Assembly (NCBI GenBank): GCA_963792175.1
Contig: CAWBVG010000053.1
Location: 122,564-186,563 of the forward strand
From: CAWBVG01 sp963792175
GTDB taxonomy: Bacteria; Acidobacteriota; Vicinamibacteria; Vicinamibacterales; CAVVIG01
Reading direction: 5' to 3'
DNA: 64,000 bases
Shown here: positions 54,412 through 63,878 of the stretch, in pieces
Position numbering within the stretch: position 1 is the first letter of the stretch
How the letters are laid out: every line of letters starts with the position of its first letter
The notes under the pieces: generated by a model
The model's input: only the letters and a program-made list of their open reading frames with translations
The model's database searches: none
What the model was told of the DNA's origin: nothing
Position numbers and translations under genes: made by a program

Positions 54412-55657
54412 TCAGCGTCCTCGATCGCTGAACGGCATCGGCGGGCGGATCTTCAGGACGTTGTGATACGGCCCGTCCGTCCCGATCAGAATCCCCTCCT
54501 CGCGCAGACGGTTGACGACATCCGACGCCTCTGCCGCCGCCGGCTCGAGCGTTTCGCGATCGCGCACCAGCTCGACGCCGATGAACAGCCCCGAACCACG
54601 CACGTCGCCGACGAGCGCGCTGCGATCGGGCAGCGAGCGCAGCCGCCCGAGCAGGTGATCGCCGACCTCCCGCGCGTGCGCCTGCAGCCGTTCGTCGCGG
54701 ACGACGTCGAGAACCGCGAGCCCGACCGCGCATGACACGGTGCTGCCGCCGAACGTGCTGAAGAACTCCATCCCGTTGTCGAACGACGCGGCAATCTCCG
54801 GCGTCGTCACCACGGCGCCGAGCGGGTAGCCGTTGCCGATCGGTTTGCCGAGCACGACGATGTCGGGCACGACGTCCTGCTCCTCGAAGGCATAGAAGTG
54901 CGTGCCGATCCGTCCGTACGCCGTCTGCACTTCGTCGGCGATGCAGACGCCGCCCGCGTCGCGCACGTGCCGGTAGACCGCGGCGAGATAGCCAGGTGGG
55001 AACATGATCTGTCCGCCGACGCTCGGGCAGCTTTCGGCGATGAACCCGCAGACGCCTGCGCCGCTGGCACGCAGTTCGTCGATCGCCCTGGCGACGGTGT
55101 CAGCGTACGTCGGCCGAGGGTGGTCGCCCGCGCTGAGAGTTGCCGCGATACACGTCCGGGATCGGCACGACGTGCACCCACGGCGGCTTGCCGTTGCCAC
55201 CCGGGCCGTTGAACTTGTACGGGCTGATGTCGATCAGCGTCGTCGTATTCCCGTGATACGCGGCATCGAGGACGATCAGGTCGCGTTGGCGCGTGTGCGC
55301 GCGGGCGAGGCGCAGCGCCAGCTCGTTCGCCTCGCTGCCGGAGTTGACGAAGTAGCAGATCCGCAGCGGCTCCGGCAGCGTGTCCGCCAGCCGTTCCGCG
55401 AAGCGGGCCAGATGCTCGTCGAGATAGCGCGTGTTCGTGTTCAGCGCGCGCAGTTGCCCGGTCGCCGCTTCGACCACGCGCGGGTGACAGTGGCCGACGT
55501 GGGGAACGTTGTTGTACGCGTCGATGTAGCGGCGGCCGGCTTCGTCGAACAGGTACTGCATCGCGCCGCGGACCACCTGCAGCGGCCGCCGGTAGCCGAC
55601 GCTGATGTTGCCGCCGAGGAACCGCCGGCGCGCCGCGAGAATGTCGTCGTTGGTCAT
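54412..55657 (-). CDS. Class-III PLP aminotransferase/phospho-lyase-like enzyme; frameshifted
   Basis: About 415 or more residues after repair. ATG 55657 overlaps the stop of the phosphotransferase gene (TGATG). The fold-type I, class III features are FLGGNISVGYRRPLQVVRGA, YIDAYNNVPHVGHCHPRVVE, NSGSEANELALRLARAHT, VCIADEVQTAYGRIG and the PLP Lys in VVLGKPIGNGYPLGAVVT. Indels lie near 55140 and probably 54430, after which DADVLASALEAALL would extend the C-terminus. Pairing with a kinase-like phosphotransferase matches hydroxylysine kinase plus 5-phosphohydroxylysine phospho-lyase, or the ethanolamine-phosphate equivalent. Plain aminotransferase activity remains possible. Confidence 0.85.
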
Positions 55658-56713
55658 CAGCGCCGCTCCAGAATCGCGGCCAGTGCCGGCAACGTGCGGC
55701 GGATCGGCTGCTGACTCACCGCGAGATACTCGTCGCCCGCCCGCTGCGCCTGCTGCCAGGCGGCGATGCACGCGCTCATGCAGAGACGCAGGCACGCCAG
55801 CGGGAACACGGCCGCCCGTTCTTCCTGGAGCAATGGATACTCCGACTGATAGCCGTGTATGACAGCCTCCGCAGTGGCGAGCGGATCCGCGGCGTCGAGC
55901 ATCGCATACGCGACCGCGACCGCCGGATCGGCGACCGTCCAGCTGTGCACCATGTCGCCGAAGTCGATGATGCCGACGACTTCGGGGGTCGGGGTTCGGG
56001 ATCGGGGGTCGGTCGGAGTCGGGATCCGGCGATTCGACACGAGGACGTTCCAGTCGTTCGCGTCGTGGTGCACAGCTGAGCGCCGGAATGCCGGCTGGTG
56101 TCGAGCGATGGCTGGAAGGGCCGCCCGCGTGATTCGCTCGACGATCTGCCGATCCGCGTGGTCCGTCACGCGCGGCAGGTGCTCCTGGATGACGGCATCG
56201 GCGCGCGCCAGATCCCAGTGGAAGTCGCGATGAATCGCCGGGTGGTCGAAACCGTCCAGCGCGCGATCGAGGCGGCCGACCGCCCTGCCAAGGCTTTCGA
56301 ACAGCGCGGGCGTGCGCGCGCCAGCTTCAGCGAAGGGAATGCCCTCGAGATACGTGACGAGCCGCACGAAATGACCATCGCCCGGCACCACGCCGATCAG
56401 GTCGCCAGAGCGGGTCGGCAGCGCGTCGCCGGGCACGGCAAAGCGCCGCAGGCGCGTCGGCGACGCGCGACGTGCGCCATCGCGGCGTTCTGGGCCTCGA
56501 GCATCGCACGATCTTCGGTCGCGTTCGCGATCTTGAGCACGTAGCGAACAGCGTCCAGTCCCGCAGTCCCCAAGTCCCCTGTGAAATCAGGAGGAAGTTC
56601 TGATCGCGCTCGCTGGGCAGCGGCGCGGCAACGGCGTCCAGTCCGTACAGCTGTCGCGCGAGGCGGCCGGCATCTGCAGCGGAGAGCCGTGGCGCTTGAG
56701 CGAGAAAGGACAT
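55657..56713 (-). CDS. APH-fold phosphotransferase (hydroxylysine/homoserine kinase-like) with an inserted heptamer repeat
   Basis: About 350 residues after repair. The N-terminus (MSFLAQAPRLSAADAGRLAR, DQNFLLIS) begins at 56713; an indel near 56440-56560 leads to GDGHFVRLVTYLEGIPFAEA and FHWDLARADAVIQEH. The catalytic loop is AVHHDANDWNVLV, and IIDFGDMVHSWTVADPAVAV is the magnesium motif. Between them a 7-bp tandem array encodes about 16 extra residues rich in Thr-Pro and Arg (RIPTPTDPRSRTPTPEVV). It likely phosphorylates a small hydroxylated amine or amino acid that the adjoining PLP enzyme then eliminates. It diverges from the esterase gene by 23 bp. Confidence 0.83.
55982..56023. repeat. 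Heptamer tandem array inside the phosphotransferase coding sequence
   Basis: Six 7-bp units on the plus strand: TCGGGGG, TCGGGGT, TCGGGAT, CGGGGGT, CGGTCGG, AGTCGGG. It lies between the catalytic loop and the metal motif of the phosphotransferase, and the reading frame is kept across the array. All other heptamer arrays in the window are intergenic. Confidence 0.8.
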
Positions 56714-56736
56714 CTCCGAGTGGGTATCATAGCCCG

Positions 56737-57988
56737 ATGAAAAAGCTATCCCGGCGCGAGCTCGGCCAGATGGCAGCGGCGGTCACGGTCGCGAAAGCGC
56801 TCCCGCTGGACGCGCAGCCCTTCGACTCCGCCGAGGACGGGCCCTCCGGCTCCGCTCAGGGCAGGCCCGATCAAATTGTCCCGTCCAGCTACATCGGTCC
56901 GCTGACCGGCGTCACCAGCGGCCTCGACGGACGACGGTTCGATCCGGTCGCGTACACGCGCGAGCGCTACGCCGCCGCGCCACGCCGCCTGCGCTTTCAG
57001 GCGCGCACGCGCGCGCAAGCCGATGAGTGGCAGAAGGCGCTTCGATCGAAAGTCACCGAGCTCGTCGGACTCCCCTCGGACCTGTCACGCCGAAGCGGCG
57101 GCGGCGCGGAGGTGGCGCGCCAGGCTCTCAGTCCAGTGACGCTCGAGAAGCGCGCGTTTCCGGCCTACACGCGCGAGAAGATCGTGTTCGACAGCCGGCC
57201 CGGCGTCAGCGTGCTCGCGTACCTCCTGATCCCCCAGAAGGCGTCCGCGCCGGCGGCGACGGTCATCTGCATTCCCGGCCACGGCCGCGGCGTGGACGAC
57301 ATCGTCGGCATCGACGAGCAGGGACGCGATCGGACGGACAAGGCCGGCTATCAGCACGACTTTGCCCTCCAGGTGGTGGAGGCCGGTCTCGCGGCCGTGG
57401 CGATCGAGCCGATGGCGTTTGGCTGCCGGCGCGATCCGATCAACGCGCGCCAGGGCCTCGCGAGAAAAGCCTGCGAGCCGGCGGCCGGCGGCGCGCTGCT
57501 GCTCGGCGAGACGATGGTCGGGTGGCGCGTGTGGGATGTCATGCGAACCGTCGACTACATCGCCACCCGCCCCGAGCTCGACGCCAGCCGCGTCGGCTGC
57601 ATGGGCATCTCGGGCGGCGGCACGGCGACGCTGTTTGCGGCGGCGCTCGAGCCCCGCATTCGCGCCGCGATGGTCAGCGGGTATCTCAACACCTTCCGCG
57701 ACAGCGTCGGCAGTCTCGCGCACTGCATCGACAACTACGTGCCGGGCATTCTGAACTGGGCCGAGATGTACGACGTCGCCGGGCTTGATCGCGCCGCGCC
57801 CGCTGTTCGTCGAATCAGGCGAGAAGGACAACATCTTCCCGATCGCCGCGAGCGTCGAGAGCTTCAAGCAGGTGCGCGAGATCTACGGCGTGTTTCAGGC
57901 CACCGATCGGATCGAGCAGGAAGTCTTTCCGGACGAGCATTCGTTCTGGGGAAAACGCGGCGTGCCGTTTCTCGCGCGCCATCTTTGA
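56737..57988 (+). CDS. Exported alpha/beta hydrolase (acetyl xylan esterase-like), Tat signal; frameshifted
   Basis: About 416 residues after repair. ATG 56737 gives a Tat-like signal (KKLSRRELGQMAAAVTVAKA). The hydrolase core carries TREKIVFDSRPGVSVLAYLL, ATVICIPGHGRGVDDIVG, VAIEPMAFGCRRDP and the nucleophile elbow GCMGISGGGTATLFAA. An indel near 57785 separates the end, PRPLFVESGEKDNIFP with catalytic Asp region and His in VFPDEHSFWGKRG. Its length and layout match acetyl xylan esterase or dienelactone-hydrolase-like exported enzymes that deacetylate plant polysaccharides. Stop TGA 57986 is also the first bases of the following heptamer array. Confidence 0.87.
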
Positions 57989-58060
57989 AGTGTGAAGTCT
58001 GAAGTTTGAAGTCTGAAGCTTGTGACCTCAGACTTCGCACTTCAGACTTCCCACTTCAGA
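57986..58060. terminator. Inverted heptamer arrays (TGAAGTC family), likely bidirectional terminator
   Basis: Left: five units TGAAGTG, TGAAGTC, TGAAGTT, TGAAGTC, TGAAGCT (57986-58020). Right: five units CCTCAGA, CTTCGCA, CTTCAGA, CTTCCCA, CTTCAGA (58026-58060), which complement the left units. The pair could form a stem of about 30 bp between the convergent esterase and 58078 genes. The first unit includes the esterase stop codon. Confidence 0.65.
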
Positions 58061-58077
58061 CGTGCACTTCGCGACTT

Positions 58078-58554
58078 CTACATCGTGCAGCTGTCTGCGA
58101 GGTGCTTGATCGACGTGACGCGCAGCTGCGGCAGCGCGTTGTCGGTCTTCGTCTTGTCCTTCACCGTAATGTCCTTCTCGCCTTCACGCTCGATCTTCGT
58201 CTTCGTTTCCGTCTTCGTGTCGCCGGAAAGGAGGACGCCCGTCACTTCCACCTTGTGCCCGACCATCTTCTGGAACTCGACTCGTTCGCCGGGAACCAGC
58301 GCGTAGGTCGTGGTCGTCGTCTTCGTGATCTCGCCGGCCGTGCCGGTCGCTTCGGTCTTCGTCGTCTGGCCGACCGGGACGACCTTGTCGAGAACGTAGC
58401 TGCTGCTCTGGGTGCCCGTCTGCAGGCAGCCTGTGAAGTTGACCGGCTTCACGTTGTCGCCGGTGATCTTCGTCGTCGACTTGACCTCTTGTGCGTTCAT
58501 CGCTGCCGTAAAGGCCACAGTCAGCGCAACCGTAACGCTCGAAACAAACCTCAT
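58078..58554 (-). CDS. Small exported protein of unknown function
   Basis: A 158-residue protein. ATG 58554 starts a signal peptide (MRFVSSVTVALTVAFTAAMN, then AQ). The mature part is Thr/Lys-rich and beta-like (STTKITGDNVKPVNFTGCLQ, SSSYVLDKVVPVGQTTK, HKVEVTGVLLSGDTKTETKT, LRVTSIKHLADSCTM). Two cysteines, one in FTGCLQTG and one at the very end (DSCTM), may form a disulfide. The pattern resembles a small OB-fold-like envelope domain. I do not recognise a named family. It lies 74 bp downstream of the RodZ-like gene on the same strand. Confidence 0.7.
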   Translation of the reverse strand: MRFVSSVTVALTVAFTAAMNAQEVKSTTKITGDNVKPVNFTGCLQTGTQSSSYVLDKVVPVGQTTKTEATGTAGEITKTTTTTYALVPGERVEFQKMVGHKVEVTGVLLSGDTKTETKTKIEREGEKDITVKDKTKTDNALPQLRVTSIKHLADSCTM

Positions 58555-58628
58555 GTGTCTATTCCCCCTTCGAAAAACGTGTCGGCGATTCGCATGCATG
58601 GCAGCGGCCGAGCCGACGCCAACGCTGA

Positions 58629-59420
58629 TTACTGGGGTTTTTCGACGAGGACTGACTTGTAGTTCTGCCGATCGAATGTCAGGTTCACTGCGGTGTGGGC
58701 GGTGCCCAATACTCGGCCGGGAATACCGTTGAGCGTGAAGCTGAACGAGGCCGGATCGCCAATCCGCAGCGCCGCGCGATCGTTCACGTCGAACTGCACA
58801 CGTTCGCCCGTCTTCAATAGTCGAGCGATCGCCGGCTTGCCGTCGATAGTGGCCGAAACCCAGCAGTCGCCCTTCGTCTCAATCGCCAGCTTCAACGGTC
58901 CAGCCGGCGGCGTGTCGACTGTTCCAGTTGTCGGGGTCGGAGCCGGTGCAGACGCCGCGGCCGCAACCGCATCGGTGGCCGGGGGAGTCGCGACAGCTGC
59001 GGGAGTCGCGACAATGGGCGGCGCAGGAGTGCCACTCCTCGTTCTCGCGTACCCGAAGTAGGCCGCGCCGATGAGGAGGACGATGGCCAGTCCCACGAAC
59101 CGACGGCGGTCTTGAGTCCCATCGGCCGTGAGCGAATAGACAGGAACTCGATGCGCCACCTTTTCAGGAGACGGCAATTCCACGATTGGCTGTTCGAATT
59201 CCGACCGGTACTTTGTGACGATTTTTTCGGGGTCGAGATGCACTTCCTTTGCGAAGGCACGCAGGTAGCCTCGCGTGAACAGGCCGCCGGGCACACGATC
59301 GAACCGGTTTTCCTCGATCGCTCGCAGGATGCTCTGATTGATCTTCGTACGGTTGGAGACGTCGCTCAGCGAGAGCTTGCGAGCGGTTCTTGCCTGCCGC
59401 AGTTCGCCACCGACATCCAT
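58629..59420 (-). CDS. RodZ-like helix-turn-helix membrane protein (DUF4115)
   Basis: A 263-residue intact gene. Residues about 1-75 are a Cro/C1-like helix-turn-helix (GGELRQARTARKLSLSDVSN, RAIEENRFDRVPGGLFTRGY) as in RodZ, followed by a basic linker, one transmembrane helix (RRFVGLAIVLLIGAAYFGYA), a Pro/Ala/Thr-rich spacer and a C-terminal DUF4115 domain (LAIETKGDCWVSATIDGKPA, LLKTGERVQFDVNDRAALRI, ALRIGDPASFSFTLNGIPG). RodZ links MreB to the elongasome and shapes rods. This single-pass topology fits exactly. The gene is followed by a small secreted protein gene. Confidence 0.88.
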   Translation of the reverse strand: MDVGGELRQARTARKLSLSDVSNRTKINQSILRAIEENRFDRVPGGLFTRGYLRAFAKEVHLDPEKIVTKYRSEFEQPIVELPSPEKVAHRVPVYSLTADGTQDRRRFVGLAIVLLIGAAYFGYARTRSGTPAPPIVATPAAVATPPATDAVAAAASAPAPTPTTGTVDTPPAGPLKLAIETKGDCWVSATIDGKPAIARLLKTGERVQFDVNDRAALRIGDPASFSFTLNGIPGRVLGTAHTAVNLTFDRQNYKSVLVEKPQ

Positions 59421-59496
59421 CGCATGGATGGAGATGCAAGCGTCGAACCGGGGCAGGCGTCGGGTCTGGGTATTTGGCTAGCTGAGGGAATTCCCA

Positions 59497-59541
59497 GCCC
59501 CGAGCCCCGAGCCCCGAGTCTAGCCCCAGCCCCTAGCCCCG
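59497..59541. repeat. Heptamer array GCCCCGA and relatives
   Basis: Three perfect units GCCCCGA (59497-59517) continue into degraded ones (GTCTAG, CCCCAG, CCCCTAG, CCCCGAC). It lies between the RodZ-like gene start (59420) and the 3' end of the sugar dehydrogenase gene (59551), both minus strand. Confidence 0.8.
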
Positions 59542-59550
59542 ACGTGATTC

Positions 59551-61146
59551 TCAAAAACCGATCGCTTCGACGACCGCCCGGATGATCCCGTCACCCTTGC
59601 TGTAGAGATACAGCTCGCCGTCGGCGTCGATCGAGAACCGCACATCGGCGCGGCCCTGCTTGATGAGGTCGGCCCGCCCCGGCAGGCGGGGACTCGTGCC
59701 GCCGCGCTCGTGATACGCCGCTTCGACAATCGGGAACATGGAGTCGTAGAACTTCTTGTTCCAGAGCAGCCTGACCTCGTGAATCGTCGCCAGCGTCCCC
59801 GGCTTGCCGTCGTCCGCGGCCAGCATGTCGGCGTAGTTGGCGTACCAGATGCGCCCGGTCGTCAGGTCGGTGAAGATGTACTTCCCCCGCAGCGCCGGAA
59901 TCTTCTTGCCGTTGTAGACGAACCCGCTGCCGATCGAATCGCCGCCGTTGGGTCCGTGGCCGTACTGGATGACGGGATAAATCGGCGTCACCAGCGTATC
60001 GGTCGCCTGCTCGCCGACGCGGACCGGAATCTTGTCGACCGGCGGCAACGGACCTGTCGTGTTATCCGGCTTCAGCAGCTCCGTACCCTCGCGCTCGCCG
60101 TATCCGTGATTGCCGCCCTTGTGAACGACGTAGACCGTCTCCCAGGTGTGAAGGCCGACGGAGTTCGCGATCAGGCGATTGTTGGCGGGATTCGACGGAT
60201 CGACCGCCCAGTTCAGACGGTGCGGATTGCGGAAGCCATACGCCCAGATTTCCTTGCGCGCGCCCGGCGTCGCCACGAACGGGTTGTCGTTGGGAATGCG
60301 GTAGCGGCCGTTCTCGCTGACCGTGCTGGTGTCCGTGTGCTCGGCGAGATCGGGAATGATGCGAAGGATTTTGCCTTCGAGATTGTCCAGCCGCTGCGGG
60401 TTCGCCCGGATGGCGACGTTCGTCGATTCGCCGGACGCGCCGTCGCCGCATTCGATATACAGGACACGCCAGTCCGGATCGCCGCGGCGAGCGGTCGGAT
60501 TGAAAATGAGATCGCCGAGTGGATGACTCGTCGTGTTCAGCTGCACCCGCAGCAGCTCGCGCGCCGTGCCCTCGAACGTCGCGTTCGACGGATTGGAATC
60601 GGTCCACTCGACCAGCACGCCCTCGTCCTGCAGCGGGCCCGGTGTCTTGACCGCGGCCGTCGTCGTGTAGCCCGACACATTCAGCGCGGGAAAGTGCGCG
60701 TTGTCCGGAAGGTTGGAACCGGGCAGCTTCGGATCCTCGATGTGCGTCGTATAGAACTTGCCGTTCCGCGTGTAGTCGGGATCCAGATAAAAGCCGTTCA
60801 GGCCGTTGCCGTAGCCGCTCTTCACCATCAACCGGTGAAAGAGGCCGGTCTTGCCCTCGGTGCCGTTGAAATCGAGATAGACGACGAACTTCCTGGTCGC
60901 CTTGTCGAAGATGTACAACGGCCCGTTGAGATCGCTGATGAACAGGCGGCGCGCGCCGCCGGCCTCTTCACGCAAGGTGTTCACCCGGGACAGCAGCACG
61001 TCGTTCGATCCCTTGCCGCCGACCGATCCGGTGATCGGCGTGACGACGAAGTCCTTGATCTCGAGCGCCACCTGCGCGGACACGTCAGGGATCCCGATCC
61101 CGGAAAGCGCAAGAGCGATGCACGCGGTGCGGAGGCTGTCGACCAT
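59551..61146 (-). CDS. PQQ-dependent sugar dehydrogenase (soluble aldose/sorbosone dehydrogenase-like)
   Basis: A 531-residue intact gene with signal peptide (LRTACIALALSGIGIPDVSA). The six-bladed GSDH fold shows RRLFISDLNGPLYIFDKATR, GLFHRLMVKSGYGNGLNGFY, DDEG-like QDEGVLVEWTD, LDNLEGKILRIIPD, EIWAYGFRNPHRLNWAVDP, HKGGNHGYGEREGTE and GSGFVYNGKKIPALRGKYIF, TDLTTGRIWYA. Conserved His and Arg for PQQ and catalysis are in FRNPHRL and HGYGER. It oxidises aldoses or related sugars in the periplasm. It is the last gene of a minus-strand operon (61157 amidohydrolase start, 62066 PQQ alcohol dehydrogenase), with a gap of only 10 bp. Confidence 0.9.
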   Translation of the reverse strand: MVDSLRTACIALALSGIGIPDVSAQVALEIKDFVVTPITGSVGGKGSNDVLLSRVNTLREEAGGARRLFISDLNGPLYIFDKATRKFVVYLDFNGTEGKTGLFHRLMVKSGYGNGLNGFYLDPDYTRNGKFYTTHIEDPKLPGSNLPDNAHFPALNVSGYTTTAAVKTPGPLQDEGVLVEWTDSNPSNATFEGTARELLRVQLNTTSHPLGDLIFNPTARRGDPDWRVLYIECGDGASGESTNVAIRANPQRLDNLEGKILRIIPDLAEHTDTSTVSENGRYRIPNDNPFVATPGARKEIWAYGFRNPHRLNWAVDPSNPANNRLIANSVGLHTWETVYVVHKGGNHGYGEREGTELLKPDNTTGPLPPVDKIPVRVGEQATDTLVTPIYPVIQYGHGPNGGDSIGSGFVYNGKKIPALRGKYIFTDLTTGRIWYANYADMLAADDGKPGTLATIHEVRLLWNKKFYDSMFPIVEAAYHERGGTSPRLPGRADLIKQGRADVRFSIDADGELYLYSKGDGIIRAVVEAIGF

Positions 61147-61156
61147 GATGTCCTCT

Positions 61157-62057
61157 CTATTGAAGTCCCAGCAGCGTCGCGGGATTCTGTTTCGTCATGC
61201 GCGTGAGCTCCACGTCCGTGAAGCGGCGTTCCCGCAGCGCGGCGACGAACTCCGCGAAGCCGTCGGCGGGAAGTGGATTACCCTTCTGCCCGAGATCGCT
61301 CGACAGAATACAGGACGGCGGTCCGACCGTTCGGATGGCATCCGCATAGCGCTGCACTGTCGCCGGCGCGTCGGGCAGGCGCATCGATCCGCCGACGAAC
61401 TCGATGAACGCGCCGAGCGCGGCGGCCTCCTGCATTTGCGGCACCGTCATCAGAATGGGTGCGTTCATGGCATGCGTGACGACCATCTGGCGCACACCCT
61501 GCCGCTTGCCCTCACGGAGCAGCATCAGCCCTTCGACCGGATGAGACATGGCCGGTCGCCAGCACGAGGCCATGTTTCGCGATGACCTCAATCACGGCCT
61601 TCGTCGCCGGCAGCAGCTCGCCGTCTTTCGAGACGCTGACGAACGGGCGGATCTGCTTCGAATAGCGGACCTGGTTCTCCGCATCGAAGGTCGACATCCA
61701 CACCAGGCGTCCATACGACCCGGACACCTGGGTCATGTGCTCGACCGCCGCTGGATTCATGCCGCCAACCGGCAGATTCAGGTCGATGCCACCGAAGACC
61801 TCGACGCCCGGTACCTGCTTGCGGACCATGTAGGCGAGGCCGGCGGTCGGGTCGTAGTGATTCTTGAGGACGATCGCGCGCATGCCGTGCGCGCGCGCCA
61901 TCACGGCCGCATCCACTCCATCGACCGACCGCTCGACGTTGTCGGGCGCAGTGTGCACATGAATGTCGATCGCGCCCGTGAGCAACCGCGGATCGTCCGC
62001 GCTCGACACCGCGATCGTGCCCACCGCCGCCAGCGCCGCACAGACCAACGTCCGCAT
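61157..62057 (-). CDS. Exported DUF6282-type amidohydrolase; frameshifted
   Basis: About 299 residues after repair. ATG 62057 starts a signal peptide (MRTLVCAALAAVGTIAVSSA). A TIM-barrel metal hydrolase follows: TGAIDIHVHTAPDNVERSVD, AMVLKNH-like RAIVLKNHYDPTAG, GGIDLNLPVGGMNPAAVEHM and, after an indel near 61550, HPVEGLMLLREGKRQGVRQM, VVTHAMNAPILMTVPQMQEA, SSDLGQKGNPLPADGFAEFV. His-x-His and Asp-rich motifs fit a binuclear site. Its substrate is unknown. It is 8 bp after the PQQ alcohol dehydrogenase stop and in the same operon. Confidence 0.83.
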
Positions 62058-62065
62058 CACGCTCG

Positions 62066-63877
62066 CTACTTGACCGCAAATACCCAGACGACGCCGCCCT
62101 CGGGCACCTCGGGAAACGTGCCCGGCGAGATTCTGCGTCAACGCGGACTGCATGGTGCGCGAGTCGATGCCCCAGCCGGACTGCACGGCGACGTACTGCT
62201 TGCCGTCGACCATGAACGACGACGGCTGGCCGATGATGCCCGAGTTGGTCGGAAACTCCCACAACACCGCGCCGCTCGACGCGTCGAACGCGCGGAACAG
62301 CCGATCGTGCGTGCCGCCGCTGAACACGAGTCCGCCGCCGGTGGCCAGCGTCGGTCCCCAGTTCGACGATCATGCCGAAATTGTGGGTCCAGACCCGCTT
62401 GCCGGTGTCGACGTTCCACGCCTGCACTTCGCCGATGTGATCGGCGCCCGGCGGCGATTCTGAGCGTGCTGGTGTTGCCCGTGAATGCCCTGCCCGCCGT
62501 GTAGGTGACGGGCCGTCCGGTCATCGTCGTGCAGAGATTCTCGTTGGCCGGGATGTAGATCATCCGCGTCTTCGGGCTGAACGCGATCGGCGGCCAGTTC
62601 TTGCCGCCCCAATGCGACGGACAGAAGTCGGCCTCCTTGCCCGTGCCGGGCTGACGCGCCGGATCGACGTTCGGCCGGCCGGTCTTCGGATCGAGGCTCT
62701 TGAAGACGTTCTGCTTCACGTACGGCTTGCCCTCGACGAACTTGATCGCGCCGTCGGTGCGCTCGAGGAACCAGAGGTAGCCGTCGCGCGCGACGTCGAT
62801 CAGGCCTTTCACCGTCCTGCCGTTGCGCGTGTAGTCGACGAGGATCGGCGGCGAGACTTCGTCCCAGTCCCACGAATCGTTCGGGTGGTACTGAAAGTGG
62901 CCCTTGATCTTGCCGGTCGCGACATCGATGGCGATCGTCGACGAGGTGTAGAGATTGTCGCCGGGACGCTGGTCGCCCATCCAGGGACCGCCGTTGCCGG
63001 TGCCCCAGAACGCGAGGTTGGTCTCCGGATCGTAGGTGCCGGTGACCCAGACCGACCCGCCGCCGGTCTTCCACTGGTCGCCTTTCGGCCACGTCTCGCT
63101 GCCGGGCTCGCCGGGCGCAGGCACCGTGTAGGTCCGCCACAGCTTCCTTGCCGGTCTCGGCGTCAAACGCCGCGACGAATCCGCGGATGCCCATCTCGCC
63201 GCCCGACGCGCCGACCATCACCTTGCCGTCGGCGACCAGCGGCGCCACCGACATGTAGTAGCCGTTCTTGTTCTCGGCGACCTTGGCCGTCCAGACTTCC
63301 TCGCCGGTCTTCGCATCGAGCGCGACGAGCACCGCCTCGCCGGCGGCGAAGAAGACCTTGTCGCCGTACAGCGCGACGCCGCGGCTGGTCGCGTGGAGCA
63401 GGACGACGTCCTCGGGCAGCGGCCGGCTGTAGCGCCACAAGAGCGCGCCGGTCTTGGCGTCGATCGCGATGACCTGATTGCCGGGCGTCGAGACGAACAT
63501 GACGCCGTTGTTGACGATCGGCGGCGCTTCGTGACCGTTGGTCACGCCGGTGGCGAACGACCAGACCGGCTGCAGCCGCGTGACGTTGGCCGGCGTGATC
63601 TGATCGAGCGGGCTGTATCCCCAGCCGTCGTACGTGCGCCGGACCATGAGCCAGTCGCCGTCGCTGGGAGTCTTCAGACGTTCGGCCGTTACCGGCTTGT
63701 AGTTCTGCAGGATCGGCGGCGGCGCGCGGGCGGCTGGCGAGGCGCCGGCGGAGGGGGCGGCTGCGCGACGCTGAACGGCCGCCGAGGGATCGCTTGTCCA
63801 CGCTTCGCGCCGGGGCATCGCGGGCACGGCTCGTGCGCAGCCGCCATCAAGCATCGCGACGAAGGTCGACCTCTCAT
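62066..63877 (-). CDS. PQQ-dependent alcohol dehydrogenase, exported; frameshifted
   Basis: About 600 residues after repair. ATG 63877 follows AAAGG and gives a short signal (MRGRPSSRCLMAAA...) disturbed by an indel near 63820. The propeller contains DGDWLMVRRTYDGWGYSPLD, GIRGFVAAFDAETGKE, GGGSVWVTGTYDPETNLAFW and FQYHPNDSWDWDEVSPP, whose D-W-D pair is the lanthanide-type signature; ATSRGVALYGDK lacks the vicinal Cys pair. Later pieces SHWGGKNWPPIAFSPKTRMI and LWEFPTNSGIIGQPSSFMV close it. More indels near 63160, 62455, 62360 and 62120. The start follows the Rieske gene by 1 bp, so electrons may enter a Rieske/cytochrome bc-like complex. Confidence 0.86.
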
Positions 63878-63878
63878 C

